The position numbers and the translations under genes are program-made. From NCBI GenBank assembly GCA_028865615.1, contig JAGWJT010000006.1, positions 1 through 32,450 of the forward strand: a DNA stretch of 32,450 bases, written 5' to 3'. Numbering within the stretch: the stretch's first letter is position 1; each line of letters opens with the position of its first letter. Below are positions 8,195 through 16,295 of the stretch, piece after piece. This DNA comes from Patescibacteria group bacterium (GTDB lineage: Bacteria > Patescibacteriota > Minisyncoccia > Phycocordibacterales > PALSA-1337). The notes beneath the pieces were generated by a model. The model had not been told where the DNA came from. It did not search any database and saw only the letters and a list, made by a program, of their open reading frames with translations.

Positions 8195-9231
8195 CTCCCT
8201 TCATCGGTAACCGGATTCTCTATAGGCAGGACGCCGGTCGTATCAAACGCCACATACTTGGATTCCCTGCCTGTGAAGTGCCTAGCCAGGGCCCGGATCT
8301 GATTCTCGATGATGCGCTTCATGGCGTATTCTTTGCCATTCCATCTTGCCTCTCGATAGATATGCTTCATGACGGCTTCCACGACCAGTGCCTTGCCTTC
8401 CGGCGAAAGTTGGTACTGATTCTTGTCTGTCTTCTCGAAATATTTTCTTTTTCCTATCTCTTTGCTCGCAAATATTGGAAATATGGCCATATCAACTATA
8501 GGCACGCGGAACTCTTCCACCAGATCTAGGACCAGGGCTGGTTTGCCATAGCGTTCGCTGTGATATAAGCCGAGATATGGGTCAAGACCGACATACAGAC
8601 ACGTGCGCTCCACTTCGTTGTAGAGGATACCATAGCCGTAATTGAGCATACTGTTGAATTTGTCGCGCCCTTGCGGGATGCGGCCCGGGAATCTGCATAT
8701 CTTACGAATGCAAGCGAAGTATCTATCAGCTATATATCCTTCAATGCCGAGCAATTGTTCTTTGCTCTTATCTGTAGCCGGAAGAAAATCAACCGAATCC
8801 AGGATAGTTTGGGCCTGCAAGAGCTCTTTGGAAAAATCTTTCTTGTATCGGTAACCAAGCAGTCGCATATGACTTATCTGATTGGCGCACTTCCCTTTCA
8901 CGAAGGCTCTTGCCAACTCGAATGACTTTTCCGGGTCGTTGGAAACTTCCAGCTGAGCTTTGCGCAAACTGGCCAAGCCTCTCGGTTCGCTAGAGAATAT
9001 TCTGCCAACCGGTTTGCCGAATGCGCCGAGATATACAATATCTACGTCGTGCTCGAGAGCCAATTGGACCGCGTTAGTGGTAAGAGACGCCGGGCGGAGG
9101 ACGACTATCTTGTCCAAACGGCGTATGGGATATTCCTTCTTCTCTTCAACTTTGGGGAACGACAATACGATGCGTTCACCGGAACATCCGATCTTGGTAC
9201 CGTAAGTATCTATAAGCAGGTCAGTTTTCAT
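8191..9231 (-). CDS. cas1: CRISPR-associated endonuclease/integrase Cas1
   Basis: GERIVLSFP..., VSLTT-like ASLTTNAVQLALEHDVDIVYL, GKPVGRI, LLGIEGYIADRYF (catalytic Glu), LNYGYGILYNEVERTCLYVGLDPYLGLYHSERYGKPALVLDLVEEFR (catalytic His and acidic residues). Confidence 0.95.
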   Translation of the reverse strand: MKTDLLIDTYGTKIGCSGERIVLSFPKVEEKKEYPIRRLDKIVVLRPASLTTNAVQLALEHDVDIVYLGAFGKPVGRIFSSEPRGLASLRKAQLEVSNDPEKSFELARAFVKGKCANQISHMRLLGYRYKKDFSKELLQAQTILDSVDFLPATDKSKEQLLGIEGYIADRYFACIRKICRFPGRIPQGRDKFNSMLNYGYGILYNEVERTCLYVGLDPYLGLYHSERYGKPALVLDLVEEFRVPIVDMAIFPIFASKEIGKRKYFEKTDKNQYQLSPEGKALVVEAVMKHIYREARWNGKEYAMKRIIENQIRALARHFTGRESKYVAFDTTGVLPIENPVTDEGR

Positions 9232-9264
9232 ATATGCTTGAATTAACTGCTAATTGACAGTTTA

Positions 9265-9293
9265 TTCATAACATACTCAAACGAACTTGTCAA
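9265..9293 (-). promoter_or_regulatory. predicted sigma70-type promoter for cas1-cas2
   Basis: Minus-strand TTGACA-N17-TATGAA between the tRNA-Gly 3' end and the cas1 ATG. Confidence 0.45.
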
Positions 9294-9295
9294 TG

Positions 9296-9366
9296 TGCGA
9301 GATACGGGAGTCGAACCCGTGACCACAGTTTGGAAAACTGTTATTTTACCGTTAAACTAATCTCGC
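9296..9366 (-). tRNA. tRNA-Gly(TCC)
   Basis: GCGAGAT...ACAGT-TTTCCAA-ACTGT...CGGGTTCGACTCCCG...ATCTCGC-A; full cloverleaf; no encoded CCA. Confidence 0.95.
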
Positions 9367-9401
9367 ATTTGCATCATCCTAGCAAAACCGCCCACACAAC
9401 G

Positions 9402-9770
9402 CTATGAAGCCGCCGAGCCTGGCGCTATGGTAGCGTTCGGCTCAAGCAGAGAGAACCCCGTCTCAGTCTTCACTGCAAGTATCATCCCCTGACTCTCCAA
9501 GCCTCGTATCATCCTCGGCTCCAGATTGGTCACGAACATGCACGTCTTGCCTACAAGCAATTGAGGATCCGGGAAATAAGCCGCTATACCGGAAATGATT
9601 TGCCTCCGGACCGGCTTGGAGACCTTCGTACCATCTTCCGCAACATCTTCCCTGTTCTCTGCAAAATCCACAGACAACCTGAACAACTTGTCCGTGTCAG
9701 GCACCTTTTCAGCACTCAATATCTTGCCGGCCTTTATCTCCACCTTTTTGAATTCGTCGTATGAAATCAT
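9402..9770 (-). CDS. tRNA-binding domain protein (Trbp111/CsaA/MetG-C-terminal-like OB fold)
   Basis: MISYDEFKKVEIKAGKILSAEKVPDTDKLFRLSVDF...RQIISGIAAYFPDPQLLVGKTCMFVTNLEPRMIRGLESQGMILA. Confidence 0.93.
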   Translation of the reverse strand: MISYDEFKKVEIKAGKILSAEKVPDTDKLFRLSVDFAENREDVAEDGTKVSKPVRRQIISGIAAYFPDPQLLVGKTCMFVTNLEPRMIRGLESQGMILAVKTETGFSLLEPNATIAPGSAAS

Positions 9771-9822
9771 TTTCTATATTCGTAGCATTCGTGCGATTAT
9801 TTGTAGATTCGCATTACCCTTG

Positions 9823-9895
9823 TCGGAGCGCCGGGATTCGAACCCGGAGTCACCTGTACCCAAAACAGGTATGTTAGCCGTTACACCACGCTCCG
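9823..9895 (-). tRNA. tRNA-Pro(TGG)
   Basis: CGGAGCG...CCTGT-TTTGGGT-ACAGG...CCGGGTTCGAATCCCGG...CGCTCCG-A; no encoded CCA. Confidence 0.94.
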
Positions 9896-9929
9896 GTTGG
9901 CCGCCATTCAGGCCGGCCGGCATATAGTA

Positions 9930-10316
9930 TCACAATATAACGTCTTTTATCCATTTCACCCTCGCTTTTCGCTTGTCCATATCCATATAAACACAAAGCA
10001 CATGAAAACAAAATTCAGCGTCAACAGGATGGCTGAACTCCATCATATAAGTCTTGACCATCCTGCTCATTTTCCTCATCTTTAGAGGATGCACATTGTC
10101 CTCTGGCCTATGAGAATCTGAAGATTCCGTATAATCCCCTTTGACCGTGACGCTTTTGACTTCAAAGAAATTCAATTTCCCGCCTTTTTGAGCTACTACG
10201 TCCAACTCCCCCCATCTTTTCTGGTAATTCCTAGCAACGATGTTAAAGCCGTTTCTTTCCAAGAATTTACACGCTATATCCTCGCCAATATTTCCTTTTG
10301 CACGCTTGTGAAGCAT
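9930..10316 (-). CDS. YraN/UPF0102 family protein (predicted endonuclease)
   Basis: GNIGEDIACKFLERNGFNIVARNYQKRWGELDVVAQKGGKLNFFEVKS. Confidence 0.9.
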   Translation of the reverse strand: MLHKRAKGNIGEDIACKFLERNGFNIVARNYQKRWGELDVVAQKGGKLNFFEVKSVTVKGDYTESSDSHRPEDNVHPLKMRKMSRMVKTYMMEFSHPVDAEFCFHVLCVYMDMDKRKARVKWIKDVIL

Positions 10317-10558
10317 TTCAACGATAAGGATATCAAAATTATCTTTATAAATAGCTCAACCAAGCCTTTATCAGTCAAGGACTATCGGAAATGTCTCAAT
10401 CAACGAAAATTAGCCCTATAATCTGTCTTTTATAAACAATATTCACAGTCTTATCCACACTTTACACGTGAAACTAACGGTATTGAGCCATTCCTATGAG
10501 GATATTGCGATGCATACTTCACTGACCTTTAATTGTGTGTCCATGAACATAATTAATG

Positions 10559-10629
10559 TGCGGGTAAGGAGAATCGAACTCCTACCTCGTCCTTGGCAAG
10601 GACGCGTCCTACCACTAAACGATACCCGC
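10559..10629 (-). tRNA. tRNA-Gly(GCC)
   Basis: GCGGGTA...CGTCC-TTGCCAA-GGACG...GGAGTTCGATTCTCC...TACCCGC-A; no encoded CCA. Confidence 0.95.
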
Positions 10630-10680
10630 GCACGACCTACAAACTAACGGCAGTAGTATAACCTATATGAGCTTACTTTC

Positions 10681-10744
10681 AAAATTTCTAATTTTTAATT
10701 GACCTAATTTTTAGAAATTAGAAATTAGGTCAATTAGAAATTTT
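10681..10744. repeat. imperfect inverted repeat of an AT-rich 23-bp element
   Basis: Right arm reverse complement aaaatttctaattgacctaattt (10722-10744); left arm is the same with a 7-nt insertion. Another 21-nt exact copy at 15651-15671. Confidence 0.85.
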
Positions 10745-10746
10745 CA

Positions 10747-10821
10747 TGGTGCCCCCGGAGGGATTCGAACCCCCAACGCTTGTTCCGAAGACAAGAATGA
10801 TATCCATTTCACCACGAGGGC
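10747..10821 (-). tRNA. tRNA-Arg(TCG), with encoded CCA
   Basis: GCCCTCG...CTTGT-CTTCGGA-ACAAG...GGGGGTTCGAATCCCTC...CGGGGGC-A-CCA. Confidence 0.94.
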
Positions 10822-10877
10822 GTTGCTCAATGGTAGCGCAAGTATCGATAAATCGGAAATTATAGTACACTTGTGCC

Positions 10878-12365
10878 ATGAAAAAAGCCCAGAAATGCCC
10901 TATTCCCCATGAGATCAGCGACGTAGCGAAAACTCTTGAAAAAGCGGGTTTTCAGGCCTATCTAGTAGGCGGTAGCGTCAGAGACATACTGATCGGAAGA
11001 TCTCCAAAAGACTGGGATTTTACCACCAACGCCAAACCCGAGGATATCCAAAAGCTATTCTCCAAAACCGTCTACGAAAACATCTATGGCACCGTAGCAG
11101 TCATCAACGAATCGGTCGACGAACCATCCCTGCGAACCATAGAGATCACCCCATATAGGCTTGAATCCGGTTATTCCGATAGACGTCATCCGGATACGGT
11201 CAAATTTAGCGACAAAATCGAAGATGACCTAAAAAGACGCGATTTTACGATAAATGCCATAGCCGCAGGTGTCTCTGATGATGCTCTAAAGGACATTGTT
11301 GACTTATGGGGAGGGATCACTGACTTAAAAGACAGAACTATAAGGACAGTCGGGAATCCTGTCGACAGGTTTAGTGAGGACGCGCTTAGAATGATGAGAG
11401 CGATAAGATTAGCTATAGAATTAGGTTTCACGTTAAACATCGACACATTTAAGGCTATACAGAGCCATAATTCATTATTGAAAGATATATCTATAGAAAG
11501 AATCCGGGACGAATTTTCCAAGATCCTAATGTCTCCAAATCCTATGAATGGACTGATCTTATTGCATGAATCTGGCTTATTAAAATACATAGTACCAGAG
11601 CTCGAAAAAGGCATCGGGGTAAAACAACCACAAGCCCACGCATATGACGTTTGGGAACATCTTCTAAGGACCGTGCAACATTCTGCCGACAAGGGATATC
11701 CTTTAGAATTAAGACTAGCCGCCCTATTTCACGATATTTCTAAACCAGAAACTAAAGGCTTTTCACAAGAAACACATCAACCAACGTTTTACGGCCACGA
11801 AATGAAGGGTTCACGTGAAACTAAGAAAATCCTTGAGAAAATGCGCTTTTCACGTGCAACTATCGATAAAGTAACCAAACTCGTGCGATGGCATATGTTT
11901 TTTGCCGATACTGAAACCATAACCCTGTCCGCGGTAAGACGAATGATCGTAAACGTTGGTCGAGAAAACATATGGGACCTCATGAATCTTCGCGTATGTG
12001 ACCGTATAGGAACCGGCAGGCCCAAAGAAAACCCCTACAGACTGAGAAAATATAAAGCAATGATCGAAGAGGCGCTGAGAGACCCTGTTTCGGTTAGTAT
12101 GTTAAAAATTGACGGTTCCAAGGTGATGGATGTATGCAAAATATCTGCCGGTCCTAAAATAGGATTCATACTTCACGCATTGTTTAACGAAGTCTTGGAT
12201 GACCCCAAATTGAATACAGCAGAATACCTAGAATCAAAAGCTTTGGAACTTTCAAAGCTTCCAGACGAAGAACTGATCCGTCTTGGCGAGAAGGGGAAAG
12301 AGCGAAAAGTCGAGACTGAACAGAAAAACATCGGAGAAATAAGGAGGAAATACCATGTCTCATAG
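10878..12365 (+). CDS. cca: CCA tRNA nucleotidyltransferase / poly(A) polymerase family with HD domain
   Basis: AYLVGGSVRDILIGRSPKDWDFTTNAKPEDIQ, RRDFTINAIA, FSEDALRMMRAIRLA, LFHDISKPET. Confidence 0.96.
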   Translation: MKKAQKCPIPHEISDVAKTLEKAGFQAYLVGGSVRDILIGRSPKDWDFTTNAKPEDIQKLFSKTVYENIYGTVAVINESVDEPSLRTIEITPYRLESGYSDRRHPDTVKFSDKIEDDLKRRDFTINAIAAGVSDDALKDIVDLWGGITDLKDRTIRTVGNPVDRFSEDALRMMRAIRLAIELGFTLNIDTFKAIQSHNSLLKDISIERIRDEFSKILMSPNPMNGLILLHESGLLKYIVPELEKGIGVKQPQAHAYDVWEHLLRTVQHSADKGYPLELRLAALFHDISKPETKGFSQETHQPTFYGHEMKGSRETKKILEKMRFSRATIDKVTKLVRWHMFFADTETITLSAVRRMIVNVGRENIWDLMNLRVCDRIGTGRPKENPYRLRKYKAMIEEALRDPVSVSMLKIDGSKVMDVCKISAGPKIGFILHALFNEVLDDPKLNTAEYLESKALELSKLPDEELIRLGEKGKERKVETEQKNIGEIRRKYHVS

Positions 12366-12776
12366 AATTTCTTATCAATCTGTTGCGTGTCCTTATGAAT
12401 CAACAGGTTATCCACAGATGTGTCCTTTACAATGTCCTTTATAGGGCATATCATTACTGCTAGATAGTTTTGATGACTCGACGAATAATATTATCGGCTT
12501 GCCGAAAAATAATATTCATCGATACGTCGAAGAGAAGTTCTTTATAAAATTGAAGACCTTGGGTAGGCTTCAAACTCAAAGAATTTTTTATGGTTCTAAC
12601 CATGTTGTCCGATCGTTGCTTAGGATAAAATGTCAGCGCATTTCGTCTCACTCAACTTAATTGCCTCCTTTACAGGAGAGCTGGACACTTTGGACAGTGC
12701 GCACTGGCACCTACAAAGAACGTTTCGACGAAGGAACGGTTTGGATAAACAAATTTAGACTCGTAGAAGATTCTTA

Positions 12777-12837
12777 AAAAGCCGCGCTAGCGGATCTCCA
12801 AACTTTTTTCTCATGGAACCGTAACAACGCGGCTTTT
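12777..12837 (+). terminator. possible terminator/large stem-loop
   Basis: aaaagccgcg ... cgcggctttt: 10-bp arms with a 41-nt loop. Confidence 0.4.
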
Positions 12838-12971
12838 CCTGTACAACAAAAATTGTAACATAGCAAATGTTCTCTTGGACCAATCGGAACACAAGCCGAT
12901 ACAGACGCGATAAAAAATCGCCATGTAAAGCTGGTTTTTTTACTTTATACGCCTAAGAGAAAGCGTAAATA

Positions 12972-13766
12972 CTATCTCACAATAATATCGATAGGGCAAT
13001 GGTCAGAACCCATTATTTCATCCAAAATACGCGACTTGTCAACTTTGGCTAGGACGCCTGGTGTGGCAAAAAAGTAGTCTATCCGCCACCCGACATTGCG
13101 ATCTCTAGCGAAAGTCTTCATATCCCAGTAAGTATAAGCGTCTTTGACGCCGGGGTGAAAATGTCGAAAAACATCAACATACCCCTCGGCCACGACTCTG
13201 TCTATCCACGCACGTTCTATGGGAAGAAAACCGGTATTCTCTTCATTCTCCTTTGGCCTGGCCAAATCTATCTCTTCATGTGCTGTATTGACATCTCCGC
13301 AAAAGATGATTTCATATCCTTTCTTCTTCAATTTATTTATATATTTAAGAAATTCATCATAATATTCAAGCTTGAACTTCAACCTATCGGGCCCACCGCC
13401 GCCATTGGGGAAGTAGATATTCAAAACGGCAAGCTTTTCCATGCCCAATTTCAACTGATCTTTATCGAAAAAAAGCCCGAGAAACCGCCCTTCCTGGTCA
13501 TATTTTTCAATACCGAGTCCATATGAGACAAGATCAGGTTTGATCTTGGAATAGGCAGCTACTCCGCTATAGCCTTTGCGTCCTTTAGAATGGTCAAAAT
13601 AGGCAAAATAGCCCGCGGGTGAACGGACACCGTCTTCCAGTTGTTCTTGCTGCGCTTTTGTCTCCTGTATACAGTAGATGTCGGGCAACTCATTCAGAAA
13701 CCAGTCAAAACCGCCTTTTTTGACGTTTGCCCGTAGGCCGTTCACATTCCATGAAATGATGCGCAT
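12972..13766 (-). CDS. xth: exodeoxyribonuclease III
   Basis: MRIISWNVNGLRANVKKGGFDWF, DIYCIQETKAQ, FCGDVNTAHEEIDLARPKEN, WRIDYFFAT, GSDHCPI. Confidence 0.96.
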   Translation of the reverse strand: MRIISWNVNGLRANVKKGGFDWFLNELPDIYCIQETKAQQEQLEDGVRSPAGYFAYFDHSKGRKGYSGVAAYSKIKPDLVSYGLGIEKYDQEGRFLGLFFDKDQLKLGMEKLAVLNIYFPNGGGGPDRLKFKLEYYDEFLKYINKLKKKGYEIIFCGDVNTAHEEIDLARPKENEENTGFLPIERAWIDRVVAEGYVDVFRHFHPGVKDAYTYWDMKTFARDRNVGWRIDYFFATPGVLAKVDKSRILDEIMGSDHCPIDIIVR

Positions 13767-13811
13767 GGCATATGAAGTATAACAGGGAAATCGCCTCGAT
13801 ATGTACTCAAT

Positions 13812-14741
13812 CTACTTCTTGCGATTATGGAACTCCTTGTGGACACGTTTCAGTTCCGCATCGGTAAAGTGAGTATATATCTGCGTAGTGGCTATATTGG
13901 AATGGCCCAATAACATCTGCACTGAACGCAGGTCGGCACCATTTCCGAGGAGATCGGTGGCAAAACAATGCCTTATGACGTGAGGGGTGACTTTCTTGCT
14001 TATGCCGGCTCTTATAGCGGCAAGCTTGACTATGCGCTCTACAGAGCGCTTGTCCAGCTTCAGGCCATCGTCCTTGTTGGCTGTCCTTGGACCCAGTTGT
14101 ATGAACAGCGCATCATCGACATCGGTGCGCTTTGCCAGGTACTTATTTACCGCTTTTCTGGCGTCGTCGGATATGAACACGACTCTGATTTTGTCGCCTT
14201 TGCCGCGGACGGAAAAGCTATCGGCGTCGAAGTCCAGATCTCTTGTAAGGGAACACAGCTCGGCTACGCGCAGGCCCGTAGAGAATAGGAGTTGCAATAT
14301 GGCATGATCACGCAAGGCTTTCAGGTCGTTGCCGTCCGGCTCGGCCAAAAGACGCCCGAGCTCCGACGGTGTTATCAGATCCAGCTGACGGTCCCCGACC
14401 TTGGCTAGTTCTATATTCTCGGGAGAAAGCGATCTTATACCGCGTTTTGCAAGGAATTTCAGGAAGGCGCGTATGGCGATCAGATAGTAGTTCTGGGTCT
14501 TTTTCTTGAGGGTGCCGCCTGGATTCTTTGTATCCCGTTTGTGGCTCGACTGGCGATTGAGCCACAAACGAAAATCCCGCACCATGTCTATGGTTATGTC
14601 TTCTGCGCTCTTCGGTTTGGCATATACGAGGAATCTGGAGATATAATCATCGTATACCTTGACCGTTCGTAGGGAACGGCCTTTCTCGATCTCTATATAT
14701 TCCAGGAATCGTTGCTTTTGGTCTTTTATATTGTGCGACAT
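13812..14741 (-). CDS. tyrosine recombinase, XerC/XerD-like
   Basis: N-terminal SAM-like core-binding domain; [56 protein letters not shown] (catalytic R...HxxR...Y). Confidence 0.95.
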   Translation of the reverse strand: MSHNIKDQKQRFLEYIEIEKGRSLRTVKVYDDYISRFLVYAKPKSAEDITIDMVRDFRLWLNRQSSHKRDTKNPGGTLKKKTQNYYLIAIRAFLKFLAKRGIRSLSPENIELAKVGDRQLDLITPSELGRLLAEPDGNDLKALRDHAILQLLFSTGLRVAELCSLTRDLDFDADSFSVRGKGDKIRVVFISDDARKAVNKYLAKRTDVDDALFIQLGPRTANKDDGLKLDKRSVERIVKLAAIRAGISKKVTPHVIRHCFATDLLGNGADLRSVQMLLGHSNIATTQIYTHFTDAELKRVHKEFHNRKK

Positions 14742-14807
14742 ATGTGGACATTATACAGACTGGGCACGAATATTGCATTTTTTAGGTATTCGTGCTACGA
14801 TATCCCC

Positions 14808-15074
14808 ATGTTAACCACAAAACAGAAGTCACGTATCATCAAGGAATCAGCCGTACACGACAAGGATACAGGCTCCCCGGAAGTCCAGATCGCCATCCTT
14901 AGCAAGCAGATAGACGAGTTGGTGAGCCACCTGAAGAAACACAAGAAAGACAACCATTCACGCCGTGGCCTTTTGGGCATGGTAGCCGATAGGCAGACCC
15001 ATCTGGCTTATCTGCGCAAGAATTATCCGCGCCGATATTCCAGCATAGTCAAAAAGCTCGAACTCAAGAAGTAG
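14808..15074 (+). CDS. rpsO: 30S ribosomal protein S15
   Basis: [50 protein letters not shown]; start trimmed from the ORF track start at 14712. Confidence 0.97.
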   Translation: MLTTKQKSRIIKESAVHDKDTGSPEVQIAILSKQIDELVSHLKKHKKDNHSRRGLLGMVADRQTHLAYLRKNYPRRYSSIVKKLELKK

Positions 15075-15132
15075 CATTTTAATAACAGTCGAAGCATTTA
15101 ACAAAGCCGAGCGCCTAGCGCTCAACATTTTC

Positions 15133-15648
15133 ATGGCAATCATAAAGCACAAAGAACAGAGAGTGGGCGTTTTCATCGATGCCCAGAACCTCTACCACAG
15201 CGGCAAGAATCTATATCGTTCGAAGGTCAATTTCGGCAAGATATTGGAAGACGCCTTGGCAGGCAGACGATTGTCTCGCGCCATAGCCTACGTGATAAAG
15301 ACAGAATCCGGCGAGGAGAGCGGCTTTTTCGATGCTCTGACAAAGTCAGGCATAGAGACAAAGATCAAGGACCTGCAGGTCTTCAGTTCCGGAGCCAAGA
15401 AGGCCGACTGGGACGTGGGTATGGCCATAGATGCGGTCAAACTGGCGCCAAAACTGGACGCGGTCGTGCTCATCACTGGAGACGGCGACCATATACCGCT
15501 CGTGGAATATCTACAGAATCAAGGCTGCCAAGTGGAAGTCGTTTCTTTCGGCAAATCCACATCGGCCAAACTCAAAGAATCAGCTGATCACTTCATGGAC
15601 CTAGATGCTTCGCCGGCAAAGTACCTGATGAGGGGAGCGAGGAGGTAG
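15133..15648 (+). CDS. NYN domain protein (LabA/DUF88-like predicted RNase)
   Basis: VGVFIDAQNLYHS..., KADWDVGMAIDAVKLAPKLDAVVLITGDGDHIPLVEYLQNQGCQVEVVSF. Confidence 0.93.
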   Translation: MAIIKHKEQRVGVFIDAQNLYHSGKNLYRSKVNFGKILEDALAGRRLSRAIAYVIKTESGEESGFFDALTKSGIETKIKDLQVFSSGAKKADWDVGMAIDAVKLAPKLDAVVLITGDGDHIPLVEYLQNQGCQVEVVSFGKSTSAKLKESADHFMDLDASPAKYLMRGARR

Positions 15649-15650
15649 GG

Positions 15651-15671
15651 AAAATTTCTAATTGACCTAAT
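15651..15671 (+). repeat. single copy of the aaaatttctaattgacctaat dispersed element
   Basis: 21/21 identical to the arm of the inverted repeat at 10722-10744 (reverse complement). Confidence 0.85.
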
Positions 15672-15727
15672 CGGTCTAATCATTATAGGCCTTGACTTTC
15701 AAGTTTAACTTAAGGTAAACTTTGGCC

Positions 15728-15985
15728 ATGAGGACAAAAGCCATGAATTCAAATATCGTCGCCCTGAAAGATCTCCGTTTGAACATGGAGAAATACATTA
15801 AGATGGTCGAAAAAGGCCATTCTTTCATCGTGGTGAAGAAGTCCACTCCGGTCTTCAAGGTTGAACCAGTAGATCCGTGGGGAGACGAGGGCACTTGGAC
15901 CACCATAGCGGATTTCTCTTCCTATTCCGTTACCGGCGGCATACCCATAGATGAGCTGATAAAGAAGCTCGAGGCCGCTAAATGA
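15728..15985 (+). CDS. type II antitoxin, Phd/YefM-like
   Basis: IVALKDLRLNMEKYIKMVEKGHSFIVVKKSTPVFKVEPVD; 4-nt overlap with a downstream RelE-like gene; start refined to the ATG 6 nt after TAAACT. Confidence 0.8.
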   Translation: MRTKAMNSNIVALKDLRLNMEKYIKMVEKGHSFIVVKKSTPVFKVEPVDPWGDEGTWTTIADFSSYSVTGGIPIDELIKKLEAAK

Positions 15986-16230
15986 ATAAGACCGATAAGT
16001 ACATAAAGAAGCTGCCTCCCAAGAAACGAGAAGAGATCCTGGAAATATTGAGACGGATAAAAGAAGGCATCATGGCGGGCCTGGATTTCAAGAAGCTCAA
16101 GGGATATGACAATTATTTCAGGGTAAGGAAAGGGGATACGCGCATCATCTTCCACCTGGACATCAACGGTCAGCCCGAGATACGGAGCGTCGGCAATAAA
16201 GACGATAATACATACAGGAGGATCAAATGA
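15982..16230 (+). CDS. type II toxin, RelE/ParE superfamily
   Basis: KYIKKLPPKKREEILEILRRIKEGIMAGLDFKKLKGYDNYFRVRKGDTRIIFHLD; RelE-like size and motifs. Confidence 0.85.
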   Translation: MNKTDKYIKKLPPKKREEILEILRRIKEGIMAGLDFKKLKGYDNYFRVRKGDTRIIFHLDINGQPEIRSVGNKDDNTYRRIK

Positions 16231-16295
16231 AAAAGCCCCGGCGTTGGCATCGAATTGATAAATCCGGGCTTGACACGCATGGTATAATTAGACCG

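Noticed and set aside
9249-9257. ctaattgac in the cas1 upstream spacer as another copy of the 21-bp dispersed repeat
   Set aside because: Only 9 nt are shared with aaaatttctaattgacctaat; in AT-rich spacer this can be chance.
7680-9300. CRISPR array adjacent to cas1-cas2
   Set aside because: Read both intergenic flanks (7680-7876 and 9232-9295) and found no repeated 24-37-nt units; only a terminator and a small inverted repeat.
10440-12420. Replication origin based on DnaA boxes
   Set aside because: Only two isolated boxes, no AT-rich unwinding cluster and no dnaA/dnaN/rpmH context.
12460-12651. 63-aa minus-strand ORF as a real gene
   Set aside because: No recognised motif; the opposite strand is also open over most of the same stretch, so openness is not informative in this AT-rich spacer.
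13812-14741. Xer-type recombinase as integrase of a mobile element carrying cas1-cas2
   Set aside because: It resembles a housekeeping XerC/D, sits next to rpsO, and no att-like direct repeats were seen flanking the cas region.
16269-16288. TTGACA...TATAAT as a full sigma70 promoter for ORF6N
   Set aside because: Spacing is only 7 nt; kept only the extended -10 (TGGTATAAT).
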